Shown here piece by piece: positions 51,523 through 60,396 of a stretch of 63,908 bases of DNA. This stretch comes from Acidimicrobiia bacterium. GTDB lineage: Bacteria; Actinomycetota; Acidimicrobiia; Acidimicrobiales; Poriferisodalaceae. The stretch covers positions 1 to 63,908 of the forward strand of contig JAJECP010000002.1 of NCBI GenBank assembly GCA_022821985.1, written 5' to 3'. How positions within the stretch are numbered: the first letter of the stretch is position 1; each line of letters opens with the position of its first letter. Both the position numbers and the translations under genes were made by a program. The notes beneath the pieces were generated by a model. That model saw only the letters and a program-made list of their open reading frames with translations, was not told the origin of the DNA and did not search any database.

Positions 51523-53105
51523 CCAATGGCCCCTGCCATTTTCTCTGACCCGCTTATCCGAACCTCACCCGATATCAGCTTCGGCAGCAACGCGTCACGC
51601 AGGTCTGCCAGATCTTGCGACATGGACTGCAACTTCAGAGTTTGCTCAAGCCACTGTGCCGCAAATATTGAGAACTCTGCCGAGACCTCTGGTGGCGGCA
51701 TGATCAATGTGGTTGCCGCTAGTGCCTGAGGTCGAACCCGTTGATGGCTCTTGGAAGTTCCGGTCACGAGTCCGACCAGCACATTGCGGTACCGGTGAGA
51801 GCGCAACGTGCAATACAAGAACGAAGAATCGATCGGCTGTTTGGGACGTAGAACGGCGAACTCCGTCGACGCGATTGCCGCCGCGCCCGGCTCTGGCCCG
51901 ACGAGCCAGACTCTCTCGACGTCTGGGTTCAAGCGCGAGAGCAGCACTGTGCTTGGATGCACGACACACTTGTTGCTCAGTATCGCTTTGCCGGGTTGAG
52001 TCACGGGGCGCTTTCCCGAATCGAATGCTGGGATGCTGTAATGGCGGTACTCAAGGTCAGGTGATCGGCTGGGGTCGACTGTCTGCCTTAAGTGATCCGC
52101 TACCTCATCAAGACGGCAACTCCGCCAACGCCTTGGCATAAGCCCGAGTCGGGAGTCGGCGAGTTCGTCGGGGAAGAGGTGGTATAACTCGGCGGGGAGG
52201 CCGGGGAGGGACTCGCCGTCTCGCCATCGGCCCTCCATCTTGGCCCGTACTGGCTCGAAATCCACAAACCACGCCTTGTACAGCGCCTGCGCCATCTCCT
52301 CCAACGTCTCGCACATCCGTCGATTCAACTCGATCCGATCGTCGAGAACGCGTAGCGCAAATGCAGCCTGGTCTTGAGATTCGAGGCCGAGACAGGGAAA
52401 GGCCACTGCCCCGAGTTGCTTCGCTGAAACATTCGGGAACGTTGAGCCGGTCGCCGATGACAATAGTGACGGAAGCCCGTGCTCAATCACGCCACGGACA
52501 AAAGGCTGGAGTCTTGGATCTGACCTATGACGTATCGCTGCGATACCTCGGCCAATTGCATATCGACGATCCGCCCAATTCATTCGCCCAGTAGTTGAGC
52601 CACGAACACAGAAGAGAATATCCCCTTTCAGTGCGTACCGACGAGCATCATTCGTAAACTGAACGGGCACGGGATGATGGCTGCCGAATTCCGTCGGACC
52701 GTTCAAGAGCGGAATTCCGTCATCATCCGAGACAGTTTCACTCGACGGTGATTGTCCCATCACAATCTCAGCAACGTCGGCCAAACGGAGATGTCCACGC
52801 TGGCGCAACACGACGTGGGCGCGTTCGATTTCTGAATGGAAGCTCTCTGGCAAACGCGCCCAGTCGAAGACGTCGACAAGAATCGGTATCGTCGATTCTT
52901 CTATGGCATCGAGCAAGTCCAGATACGCAGAGCCGAGCCTCTGCAGTTCGGGGCCTCGCAGCACGATGTCGAGGTCGCTGCCCTCGTGATTGGTGCCCTT
53001 GACTCTGCTGCCGTACGCCCAGACCTCTGCTTCGGGGACATGTGCCTCCAACAGCGACAACAGTTCGTGCCGGTAACGCTGGGGAAGGTCAAGCTTCTTC
53101 GTCAT
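51516..53105 (-). CDS. hsdS: MntA-type nucleotidyltransferase fused to HsdS specificity subunit
   Basis: A 529-residue fusion from ATG 53105. Residues 1 to about 100 are a minimal nucleotidyltransferase with the exact MntA signature GSX10DXD: Gly32-Ser33, Asp44, Asp46, and probable third Asp78 in ILVDVFDW. From about residue 105 is a full-length type I specificity subunit with two target recognition domains (first start RLADVAEIVMGQSPSS), the central helix (ALYKAWFVDFEPVRAK) and the C-terminal LRDALLPKLISGEVRI helix. The frame is continuous with no stop or shift. The N-terminal half belongs with the upstream hepT gene, whose stop overlaps by 17 bp. Confidence 0.88.
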   Translation of the reverse strand: MTKKLDLPQRYRHELLSLLEAHVPEAEVWAYGSRVKGTNHEGSDLDIVLRGPELQRLGSAYLDLLDAIEESTIPILVDVFDWARLPESFHSEIERAHVVLRQRGHLRLADVAEIVMGQSPSSETVSDDDGIPLLNGPTEFGSHHPVPVQFTNDARRYALKGDILFCVRGSTTGRMNWADRRYAIGRGIAAIRHRSDPRLQPFVRGVIEHGLPSLLSSATGSTFPNVSAKQLGAVAFPCLGLESQDQAAFALRVLDDRIELNRRMCETLEEMAQALYKAWFVDFEPVRAKMEGRWRDGESLPGLPAELYHLFPDELADSRLGLMPRRWRSCRLDEVADHLRQTVDPSRSPDLEYRHYSIPAFDSGKRPVTQPGKAILSNKCVVHPSTVLLSRLNPDVERVWLVGPEPGAAAIASTEFAVLRPKQPIDSSFLYCTLRSHRYRNVLVGLVTGTSKSHQRVRPQALAATTLIMPPPEVSAEFSIFAAQWLEQTLKLQSMSQDLADLRDALLPKLISGEVRISGSEKMAGAIGC

Positions 53106-53520
53106 CAAGTGCGGCTTTCAGGATCTCAAGAAGATCTTTGACATCGGTCACGAAATCGGGAAGGAGCGGCAACGTCTGCTCAGCGAAGGCCTTGCCGTAG
53201 TCATGCGCGGTGTCGTTGCGGTTGTTGCGGTAGACAAGCCAACGTTCACACATGTCCGGGGCAATCACGCCGAACTTGACCGCGTGGCAGAAGCCTTGGC
53301 GAAACCTGAGTTCGTCGGCTTTGCGATTGGATTCGAAATAGGGCCGCAGGACTTTTTTGAGGAGCTTGCCCGACTGCTCCAGCGTCAACTCGAATTCCTT
53401 GATGACTGCCGAACGGTAGACATCGTAGAACTTGTCTGACGGGCTTGTCTGTGTAATGAGCTCCACGCCTGTTTCGAGTGACGCAATGCAGCGGGCCAAG
53501 TATTCGGTAGAGATGGACAT
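53089..53520 (-). CDS. hepT: HepT-like HEPN protein (nucleotidyltransferase substrate-binding, HI0074 family)
   Basis: A 143-residue all-helical protein of the HI0074/HepT family. The HEPN ribonuclease motif RX4HXY is intact: Arg101, His106 and Tyr108 in RNDTAHDYG. In the MntA-HepT system the nucleotidyltransferase adds AMP to this Tyr to silence the toxin. The cognate nucleotidyltransferase here is the N-terminal domain of the next gene, fused to HsdS. It lies 10 bp after hsdM. The N-terminus (YLARCIASLETGVELI) also matches the family. Confidence 0.87.
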   Translation of the reverse strand: MSISTEYLARCIASLETGVELITQTSPSDKFYDVYRSAVIKEFELTLEQSGKLLKKVLRPYFESNRKADELRFRQGFCHAVKFGVIAPDMCERWLVYRNNRNDTAHDYGKAFAEQTLPLLPDFVTDVKDLLEILKAALDDEEA

Positions 53521-53530
53521 CTGGCCTCCT

Positions 53531-55123
53531 TCAGAAGCCCAAGGATTGCAGGTTGGCTTCGATCTGGGCGTCCAGTTTTTCGGCCTCGGCCTGCTGGGCG
53601 CGCCACTGGGCGGCGAGACGGGTCATCTTGTCGGCGAACGGCTCGCCGTCGTCGGGCTCGGGGGCGACGCCGACGTAGCGGCCTGGGGTGAGCACGCAGT
53701 CGTAGCCACTGATTTCCTCTGCGGCAGCGCTCTTGCAGAAGCCCGCTATGTCCTCGTAGGTCGCCGCGTCGGCGTCGGCTGAGCGCCAGGCGTGGTACGT
53801 ACTGGCCACCTTGGCGATGTCGTCGTCGGTGAGCTCGCGGTGGGTGCGGTCGATCATGCGGCCGAGGTTTCGGGCGTCGATGAACAGCACCTCGCCGCGG
53901 CGGTCACGCAGGCCGTCCCCGCCTGAGCGGTCTCTGGCCAGGAACCACAGGCACGCCGGAATGGCTGTGGAGAAGAACAATTGGCTGGGCAGCGCCACCA
54001 TGCAGTCGACCAAGTCGGCCTCGACGAGGTTCTTCCGTATCTCGCCCTCGCCCGACTGCCGCGACGACATCGACCCGTTGGCGAGCACGAAGCCGGCCAC
54101 ACCCCTCGGGGCGAGATGGTGGACCATGTGCTGCACCCAGGCGAAGTTTGCGTTGCCCTTCGGGGGCGTGCCATAGCGCCAGCGCTGGTCGTCGGTCAGG
54201 CGGTCACCGCCCCAGTCGGAGACGTTGAACGGCGGGTTGGCCAGGATGAAGTCGGCCCGCAGGTCGGGATGGCGGTCGCCGTGGAACGTGTCGCCGTGCT
54301 CGATCTGGCCCCCGATGCCGCGGATCGCCAGATTCATGCGGGCCAAGCGCCATGTGGTGTAGTTCGATTCCTGGCCGTAAACGGAGATGTCCGTGCGCGC
54401 CCCGCGCGGCTGCGCTTCGCCGTTCCCATTGCCGTCGGCGTGAGCTTCTACGAAGTCGACCGACTGCACGAACATGCCAGCCGAGCCACAGCACGGGTCG
54501 TACACCCGGCCCTGGTATGGCTCGATCATCTCGACGAGCAGCTTCACAACACAGCGAGGCGTGTAGAACTCGCCCCCGCGTTTGCCCTCCGCGTCGGCGA
54601 ACATCGACAGGAAGTACTCGTACACCCTGCCCAGCACATCGCGAGAACGGGCCGCAGCGTCGCCCACCGTGACGTTTCCCAGCAGGTCGATCAGCTGTCC
54701 GAGCCGTTGCTGATCGAGCGCCGGGCGGGCGTAGTCCTTGGGCAGCACACCGTCGAGCGCCGGGTTCATGGCTTCCAGCATGTCCATGGCACGGTCGACG
54801 ATCGAGCCGATCATCGGCTGTCGCGCTTGAGCAGCAAGCGTTTGCCACTGAGCCGACGGCGGCACCCAGGCGACATTGCGCCAGCGGTACTCGTCAATGT
54901 CGTCGGGATCAGCGCCCTCGGCGATCTCGTCTTCCAGCTGCGCCCGAACCTCGGAGTACGCATCCGAGACGTACTTCAGGAAGATCAGTCCGAGGACGAC
55001 GTGCTTGTACTCGGCAGCGTCCATGCTGCCGCGCAGCTTGTCAGCAGCAGCCCACAGCGTCCGCTGGATGTCTGCGAGATCACCGCCCGCCACATCGCTC
55101 TCGCGAGTTCCGCTCGTGGGCAT
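53531..55123 (-). CDS. hsdM: type I restriction-modification methyltransferase subunit M
   Basis: A 530-residue HsdM from ATG 55123 (start [10 protein letters not shown]); the frame is open to 55165. The SAM-binding motif I is [13 protein letters not shown] at about residue 209, and the N6-adenine catalytic motif is [12 protein letters not shown] at about 295. The N-terminal helical domain ([20 protein letters not shown]) is typical. It methylates adenine at the site set by HsdS and forms M2S. It is the first gene of the operon hsdM-hepT-mntA::hsdS-ATPase. Confidence 0.96.
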   Translation of the reverse strand: MPTSGTRESDVAGGDLADIQRTLWAAADKLRGSMDAAEYKHVVLGLIFLKYVSDAYSEVRAQLEDEIAEGADPDDIDEYRWRNVAWVPPSAQWQTLAAQARQPMIGSIVDRAMDMLEAMNPALDGVLPKDYARPALDQQRLGQLIDLLGNVTVGDAAARSRDVLGRVYEYFLSMFADAEGKRGGEFYTPRCVVKLLVEMIEPYQGRVYDPCCGSAGMFVQSVDFVEAHADGNGNGEAQPRGARTDISVYGQESNYTTWRLARMNLAIRGIGGQIEHGDTFHGDRHPDLRADFILANPPFNVSDWGGDRLTDDQRWRYGTPPKGNANFAWVQHMVHHLAPRGVAGFVLANGSMSSRQSGEGEIRKNLVEADLVDCMVALPSQLFFSTAIPACLWFLARDRSGGDGLRDRRGEVLFIDARNLGRMIDRTHRELTDDDIAKVASTYHAWRSADADAATYEDIAGFCKSAAAEEISGYDCVLTPGRYVGVAPEPDDGEPFADKMTRLAAQWRAQQAEAEKLDAQIEANLQSLGF

Positions 55124-55257
55124 TGTTCGTCTCCGCAATGCGTCGGGTCCCGCGAGACGGGACATATCCGCTGTGGCTTGTTTCTACCTGACGCTGGCTC
55201 GACGCGACGCGATCCGACAACAGGCGGCATATCAGGTATGCCAGTAGCGTCGGCACG

Positions 55258-55632
55258 ATGGTTGCGGTCGGGCTGGCTCGCCTCGTGGCGGCGTCGCACC
55301 TGAGCTACATCGTGTTCCTGCTGGTCGGCGGGTTCATGGCGAAGCGCTGGCCCAGGCTGATGAAGTGGCACCTCGGGGCCATCGGCGCTGCGGGCGTGGT
55401 GAACCTCACCGGTTCCGACTGCCCGCTGACGGTGTGGGAGAAACGGCTGCTGCGCCAAGCCGGGAGAGAGCCGTACGAGACCGGCTTCGTCTCGAACTAC
55501 CTGGTCGAGCCGGTGTACCCGCCGGGCATCACCGGCCGGGTGAACTTGGTGATCCTGGTCACCCTGACGGTGCCGATCACGGTCAGCTACTGGCGCATGC
55601 GAAAGGCCAGCTTCACTGCTGCCACCCGCTGA
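55258..55632 (+). CDS. DUF2784 membrane protein
   Basis: A 124-residue protein with three hydrophobic segments and the DUF2784 pattern: an early HLSYIVFLLVGGF, then NLTGSDCPLTVWEKRLL with a conserved Cys, then GFVSNYLVEPVYPPGIT. Function of the family is unknown. It stands alone, divergent from hsdM with about 134 bp between the starts. It may be a chromosomal gene lying inside the island rather than part of it. Confidence 0.8.
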   Translation: MVAVGLARLVAASHLSYIVFLLVGGFMAKRWPRLMKWHLGAIGAAGVVNLTGSDCPLTVWEKRLLRQAGREPYETGFVSNYLVEPVYPPGITGRVNLVILVTLTVPITVSYWRMRKASFTAATR

Positions 55633-55777
55633 GGGGCGAGGCGTCTGGGCGGCCCGGTGGGGTTCGCGGCGCCTGAGGCCGCGGTGGGTCTCAGGGAGCT
55701 CGGGGTTGCGGGGCGCGGGGCTGGCAAACACCCACCATCCGGCGAGGCCGTCACACCCCCCTTCTACGATGTGTCGC

Positions 55778-56329
55778 ATGGAGGTCGCCTACGTCGAGGA
55801 GAAGTTCGCCGAGTTGCTGATGCATGTTGCCGCTCGGTTGCGGGGCGACCGTGCCGGGGGCGCTACGAAGCTCAACAAGGTGCTGTTCTTCGTCGAGTTC
55901 ACTCACCTGAGGCGACATCACCAGGTGGTGTCGGGTTGCCAGTTCCAGAAGCTTCCTCATGGACCGGCCCCACATCAGCTCCTTCCGGTCCGGCGACGGC
56001 TGATCGATGCTGGCGAGGCCAAGTTGATCGAGGAGGATTTCCTGGGTCGCCCTCAGCAGCGGTTGGTGCCCGAGCGCGAAGCCGACCTGACGTGGTTCAC
56101 CGCCGAGGAGTTGCAGACCATCGAAGATGTGCTTGACCAGCTTGAGGGGATGACTGGAACCCAGGTCAGCGAGTTGTCTCATCAGGAGCCGGGTTGGCGG
56201 CTGACTGAGATCGGTGAGACGATCCCGTTCTCGACGGCGTTTCTCGATTTCCCGCAGGCTGCGACCCCGACGAGCGAGCGGCTGTCCAAGTCGGTTGCGG
56301 AGCGTTACGGGTTTGCAACCGCCGGTTGA
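55778..56329 (+). CDS. Panacea-domain (DUF4065/SocA-like) antitoxin candidate
   Basis: A 183-residue protein from ATG 55778. The Panacea pattern is clear: TKLNKVLFFVEFTHLRRH, then GCQFQKLPHGPAPHQLLPVRRRL, as in DUF4065 proteins. Panacea domains are hyperpromiscuous antitoxin domains that neutralise many unrelated small toxins encoded next to them. The downstream ORF starts inside this gene's stop (TGATG), the usual arrangement. The frame extends upstream to 55706 but without family sequence. Confidence 0.78.
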   Translation: MEVAYVEEKFAELLMHVAARLRGDRAGGATKLNKVLFFVEFTHLRRHHQVVSGCQFQKLPHGPAPHQLLPVRRRLIDAGEAKLIEEDFLGRPQQRLVPEREADLTWFTAEELQTIEDVLDQLEGMTGTQVSELSHQEPGWRLTEIGETIPFSTAFLDFPQAATPTSERLSKSVAERYGFATAG

Positions 56330-56646
56330 TGTTCGAGGTTCGCGTCGGCGAGGCCGCAGCCGAGAAGATCACCGCGGCGTACGGTCCCGAACGGAGCGCG
56401 GCCAGACGGCCGTCGGAGTGGGACTTCTGGTCGGGGCCGCTTGCTGCGGCCCTCATCGGATTTCGGGACTTCGAGAACCTGCTCTTTAGCCTGCACCCAG
56501 AGATCCGCACCCTTCACATCGTCGATCCTGTCTTCGGTTCTCTGGTGTTCGCTGGAGTGCTGGTGGAGCCAGGCGTGGTCGAGATCGCCGACTACGAGGT
56601 CGATCCCGACTACTGGGCCATGATCGAGAACGATCCGAATGACTGA
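56329..56646 (+). CDS. small unknown protein, candidate Panacea partner toxin
   Basis: A 105-residue acidic protein (end IENDPND) with no family I recognise and no transmembrane segment. Its middle (RTLHIVDPVFGSLVFAGVLV) is a strand-rich stretch slightly like RelE/ParE folds, but the catalytic residues of those toxins are not evident. It is translationally coupled to the Panacea gene by a one-base overlap. It is the natural candidate for the partner toxin, but that is by position only. Confidence 0.6.
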   Translation: MFEVRVGEAAAEKITAAYGPERSAARRPSEWDFWSGPLAAALIGFRDFENLLFSLHPEIRTLHIVDPVFGSLVFAGVLVEPGVVEIADYEVDPDYWAMIENDPND

Positions 56647-56679
56647 ACCGCCGGCCCGCCGGTTCTACAGCGGGCTTCC

Positions 56680-56790
56680 TAGACTCACACCCGGTTGTCG
56701 TGAGCGAAGCCGGTGAGATCCCGGCACTGTCCCGCAACGGTGATGCCCCTTCGGGGGACGAGTCCGGTCGCCTCCCGGCCGCCATCACGC
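56680..56790 (+). ncRNA. cobalamin (adenosylcobalamin) riboswitch
   Basis: The conserved core reads GAAGCCGGTGAGATCCCGGC then CTGTCCCGCAACGGTGA, followed by a short hairpin (CCCCTTCGGGG) and the B12-box-like segment GAGTCCGGTCGCCTCCCGG at about 56759-56777. It lies about 90 bp before btuF, whose ribosome binding site (AAGGGAGA) could be sequestered when B12 binds. It would repress btuFCD-cobO when cobalamin is plentiful. Exact outer boundaries are uncertain. Confidence 0.88.
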
Positions 56791-56875
56791 GAACCGATTC
56801 CTCGAGGTAAGGAGCGGCTCGTGCGGTGGGTGCTCCCGCTGCTCGGCCCTGAACTCGAGCAGAAGGGAGAACACC

Positions 56876-57811
56876 ATGAACCGCACTGCCTCCAAGCGAG
56901 CTGCCCTGCCACTGCGGGTGCTGTGGGCACTGGCAGCCGTGCTCTTGCTGGCGTCAGCCTGCACCGGGGACAACGCCGACAGCAGCCCGACGCCCGCGTC
57001 GGCCACCGAACCGGCTCCCGCCGAACCGGAGTACCGCTACCAGCGAATCGTCTCCATCTCCCCCACCGGTACCGAGATTTTGTTCGCCATCGGTGCGGGC
57101 GATCGGGTGGTCGCCGTCGATGAATTCTCGTACTACCCGCCCGAGGCGCCTGTCACCGACCTGAGCGGCTGGCAGCCGAACGTCGAGGCCATCGCGTCAT
57201 ACGACCCCGATCTTGTCGTCATGGGCAGCGACGGTGACATCGAGGCCAACCTCGAGTCGCTGGGGATCGCGGTGCTGGCCATCAACGCCCCTACCACCTT
57301 CGACGAGGTGTATGTGCAGATCGCACAATTCGGCGAGACCACCGGGCAGATCGACGAAGCGGCTGCGTTGATCTCGGAGATGCGCAGCGAGATCGGCGCC
57401 CTCATCGACGCAGCACCCGACGCCTCGGGGCTCAGCTACTACCACGAGCTCACCGACGGCCTGTACTCGGTGACGAGCAGCACCTTCATCGGACAGGTGT
57501 ATGCGCTCTTCGGGCTCGACAACATCGCCGATCCTGCCGATTCCGACGGAAGCTCCTACGGCTACCCGCAACTCGGCAACGAGTACATCGTCGACGCCGA
57601 TCCCGACCTGATCTTCCTGGCCGACACGCTGTGCTGCGGCCAGAACGCCGAGACGGTTGCTGCCCGTCCAGGCTGGGACCTGCTGAGTGCGGTCCAGCAC
57701 GGCCGGGTCGTCGAGCTCAATGACGACATCGTGTCGCGCTGGGGGCCACGCCTCGTGGAGTTCATCGCGGCAATCTCCGATGCGATCATTTCGATCGGCG
57801 CAGCGAGCTGA
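56876..57811 (+). CDS. btuF: cobalamin ABC transporter substrate-binding lipoprotein (BtuF-like)
   Basis: A 311-residue class III periplasmic-type binding protein. The signal peptide ends in a lipobox (LLLASAC at about residues 25-31), then a Pro/Ser linker. The binding domain has RIVSISPTGTEILFAIGAGD and FSYYPPEA, with a long alpha-helix backbone. Substrate is assigned from the riboswitch and the btuCD and cob genes that follow; on fold alone it could be for heme or siderophore. It is the first gene of the riboswitch operon. Confidence 0.9.
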   Translation: MNRTASKRAALPLRVLWALAAVLLLASACTGDNADSSPTPASATEPAPAEPEYRYQRIVSISPTGTEILFAIGAGDRVVAVDEFSYYPPEAPVTDLSGWQPNVEAIASYDPDLVVMGSDGDIEANLESLGIAVLAINAPTTFDEVYVQIAQFGETTGQIDEAAALISEMRSEIGALIDAAPDASGLSYYHELTDGLYSVTSSTFIGQVYALFGLDNIADPADSDGSSYGYPQLGNEYIVDADPDLIFLADTLCCGQNAETVAARPGWDLLSAVQHGRVVELNDDIVSRWGPRLVEFIAAISDAIISIGAAS

Positions 57812-57870
57812 TCGGTGCCCGCAGCGCTGCGTTGCAGCGTTGTGTACGGCGCTGGTGACTGAGGGCTGAG

Positions 57871-58956
57871 GTGGTGATGCGCGCCAACGGCGCATCCGGC
57901 GCCGCCTGTGCCAGCGGCATCCAGCTTCAGGCATCGGCGCTGCGCGCCCGCGCGCTTGTTGCCGGCGTCGTTGCCGTCGTCATCGCTGTCGTCGCCGGGC
58001 TGACGATTGGTCCGGCCGGCATTCCGGCGCACCGGGTACTGATGGAGCTGGCCGACCTGCTGCCTGGCATTGCGGTCGAGTCCGGGCTCAATGACGCGCA
58101 CAAGGCGATCGTCACCGATATCCGGCTGCCCCGCGTTGTGCTCGGACTGCTGGTGGGCGCGACGCTCGCCACGAGCGGGGCCACCTATCAAGCGGCATTT
58201 CGAAACCCCCTCGCCGACCCCTACCTGCTCGGCATCGCCGCCGGCGCGGGACTCGGCGCGACCATCGCCATCGTCAACGACATCGGCGACGGCGCCGGCG
58301 TGTTCGACCTCGTTCCGATCGCGGCCTTCGGAGGGGCGCTCGGCGCCGTGACCGTGGCCTACCTCGCAGGACACATCGGCGGGCGGTCGACTGCATCGCT
58401 GATACTCGCCGGGATCGCAGTGGCGAGCTTTCTCGCGGCCTGCCAGACGTACCTGCTGCAGGCGAACGCGGATGCGTTCCGCAGAATCCTCGCCTGGCTC
58501 CTCGGCCGAATTGCCACATCGGGCTGGGCCGAGCCGGCGCTGCTGCTGCCGTATTTCTTGGTGACGACGGCCATCATGCTGCGCTACCGGCGGGCACTCG
58601 ACGTGCTCGCCGTCGGCGACGAGGAAGCTGCGGCACTCGGCCTCGAGCCCCGCCGGATCCGGCTGATCGTCCTGCTTGCGGCGTCGCTCGGCGCGGCCGC
58701 TGCGGTGTCGGTCAGCGGGCTGATCAGCTTCGTCGGCATCATCGTGCCGCACGCAATCCGGCTGGTCTTCGGCACCAGCAACCGCATCCTGCTGCCGCTG
58801 TCGGTGCTCTTCGGCGCAGCTTTCCTGGTGCTTGCCGACCTGACTGCGCGCACTGTGCTCTCCCCCGCCGAGCTGCCGATCGGTGTGGTCACCGCCTTCT
58901 TGGGAGCGCCCTTCTTTGTGTTCGTGCTGCGAACGAGCCGGCGGGAGATCTGGTGA
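57871..58956 (+). CDS. btuC: cobalamin ABC transporter permease (BtuC/FecCD family)
   Basis: A 361-residue polytopic permease with about ten hydrophobic segments. FecCD family blocks: IRLPRVVLGLLVGATLATSG, NPLADPYLLGIAAGAGLGAT and the coupling loop region GLISFVGIIVPHAIRL. It would form the transmembrane pore with btuD for cobalamin/corrinoid import. The start is GTG 57871 or ATG 57877. It overlaps btuD by four bases (GTGA at 58953). Confidence 0.93.
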   Translation: MVMRANGASGAACASGIQLQASALRARALVAGVVAVVIAVVAGLTIGPAGIPAHRVLMELADLLPGIAVESGLNDAHKAIVTDIRLPRVVLGLLVGATLATSGATYQAAFRNPLADPYLLGIAAGAGLGATIAIVNDIGDGAGVFDLVPIAAFGGALGAVTVAYLAGHIGGRSTASLILAGIAVASFLAACQTYLLQANADAFRRILAWLLGRIATSGWAEPALLLPYFLVTTAIMLRYRRALDVLAVGDEEAAALGLEPRRIRLIVLLAASLGAAAAVSVSGLISFVGIIVPHAIRLVFGTSNRILLPLSVLFGAAFLVLADLTARTVLSPAELPIGVVTAFLGAPFFVFVLRTSRREIW

Positions 58957-59786
58957 GCGCCGCCGTCGAAGTGGAGGCGCTCGAGGTCAGCCTCGACCGA
59001 ACGCCGATCCTGACGGGGGTCGACCTCAGCGTCTCGGCGGGCGAATGGGTGAACGTGGTGGGTCCCAACGGCGCAGGCAAGACGACTCTGTTGCGGGCAC
59101 TTCTCGGGCTCGTCGCCTACGACGGCAAGGTGCACATCGACGGCCTGTCCAGCCAGCGGCGCTCCGTCAGAGCCCAGCACCTCGCATACGTGCCTCAATC
59201 GCCCGTCATTCCTCAGGGAATGCTGGTGGGCGACTATGTGCTGCTGGGCCGGACCCCGCACCGGGGCATCTTCGCCGCCGAGACCGCCACCGACACTCGC
59301 ATCGCCACAGAAGTGCTCGAACGGCTTGATCTGGGCGGCTTCGGGGAGCGGGCTGTGCAGTCGCTCTCGGGCGGTGAACGTCAGCGAGCCGTGCTGGCCC
59401 GCGCGCTTGCGCAGCAAACACCGATCCTGTTGCTCGATGAGCCGACGACCGCCCTCGATCTCGGCCACCAGCAGGATGTGCTCGATCTTGTCGACAGGCT
59501 GCGTCGCGAGCGCGGCCTGACGGTCATTGCCACGCTGCATGACCTGACGCTCGCAGCCCGCTATGGCGACCGGGTCGCCATCCTGTCTGAGGGGCGCGTG
59601 GCGGCGTGCGGGCCGCCCGACGGCGTGCTCACCGTCGACAGCATCGCCCAGCACTTCGGCGCCCACGTCAGGGTGCTCCGCGATTCGGACGGTCCCGTCA
59701 TCGTCCCCACAGCAACGACATCGGCACACGCGACCAGCGCGGCACCGGCAGGGCGCGCCGCCACACAGAATGGAGATCACTCATGA
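58953..59786 (+). CDS. btuD: cobalamin ABC transporter ATP-binding protein (BtuD-like)
   Basis: A 277-residue ABC ATPase. Walker A is VVGPNGAGKTTLLRALLG, the signature is QSLSGGERQRAVLARALAQ, Walker B is ILLLDEPTTALDL and the H-loop is ATLHDLTLAARYGD. The C-terminal ~30 residues are an Ala/Thr-rich tail. The GTG start overlaps btuC, and the stop overlaps the cobO start (ATGA at 59783). It belongs to the FepC/BtuD clade. Confidence 0.93.
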   Translation: MSAAVEVEALEVSLDRTPILTGVDLSVSAGEWVNVVGPNGAGKTTLLRALLGLVAYDGKVHIDGLSSQRRSVRAQHLAYVPQSPVIPQGMLVGDYVLLGRTPHRGIFAAETATDTRIATEVLERLDLGGFGERAVQSLSGGERQRAVLARALAQQTPILLLDEPTTALDLGHQQDVLDLVDRLRRERGLTVIATLHDLTLAARYGDRVAILSEGRVAACGPPDGVLTVDSIAQHFGAHVRVLRDSDGPVIVPTATTSAHATSAAPAGRAATQNGDHS

Positions 59787-60379
59787 ATGCATCACAGCCA
59801 GACGGCTCGACACCCACTGACGCGCCGCCCACTGACGACCCTCGCCCCGACGGGCTGCGCACGGCGCGCAGTCTCGTGGTGGTGAACACCGGCGACGGCA
59901 AGGGGAAATCCTCCGCTGCGTTCGGCACGGCGATGCGGGCGCGAGCCCGCGACTGGCCGGTAGCGGTGGTGCAGTTCCTCAAGTCGGACAACTGGGTGAC
60001 CGGCGAGCAGATGATGGCCGAGCCACTCGGCATCGATTTCTGGTCGCTGGGCGAAGGCTTCACCTGGGACAGCGACGATCTCACCCGGGACGAGGCAGAG
60101 GCCCGCGAGGCATGGCGACACGGCAAGGCGCTGGTGGAGGCCGGCGAGCACCGGTTGGTCGTGTTCGACGAGATCACCTACCCGCTCAACTGGGGTTGGA
60201 TCGACGCCGCCGAGGTGGAAGCCACGTTCCGCAACCGCCCCGATCAGGTGTCGCTGGTGCTGACGGGCCGCGACGCGCCGGGGTGGATGATCGAACTCGC
60301 CGACACGGTGACCGAGATGGTCAAGACCAAGCACGCCTACGACGACGGCATCCGGGCCAAGAAGGGTATCGACTACTAG
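59783..60379 (+). CDS. cobO: corrinoid adenosyltransferase CobO (BtuR family)
   Basis: A 198-residue enzyme that transfers adenosyl from ATP to cob(I)yrinic acid a,c-diamide or cobinamide. The P-loop is VVNTGDGKGKSSAAFG near residue 40, followed by VVQFLKSDNW, VFDEITYPLNWGW and the C-terminal KTKHAYDDGIRAKKGIDY that is almost invariant in CobO. The first ~30 residues are Asp/Pro/Thr-rich and probably disordered. It is the last gene under the cobalamin riboswitch. Confidence 0.96.
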   Translation: MNASQPDGSTPTDAPPTDDPRPDGLRTARSLVVVNTGDGKGKSSAAFGTAMRARARDWPVAVVQFLKSDNWVTGEQMMAEPLGIDFWSLGEGFTWDSDDLTRDEAEAREAWRHGKALVEAGEHRLVVFDEITYPLNWGWIDAAEVEATFRNRPDQVSLVLTGRDAPGWMIELADTVTEMVKTKHAYDDGIRAKKGIDY

Positions 60380-60396
60380 TTAGGTGCGCCCGCTGC

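Noticed and set aside
42227..56646. prophage
   Set aside because: No integrase, capsid, portal, terminase or lysis genes are present; content is restriction and toxin-antitoxin genes.
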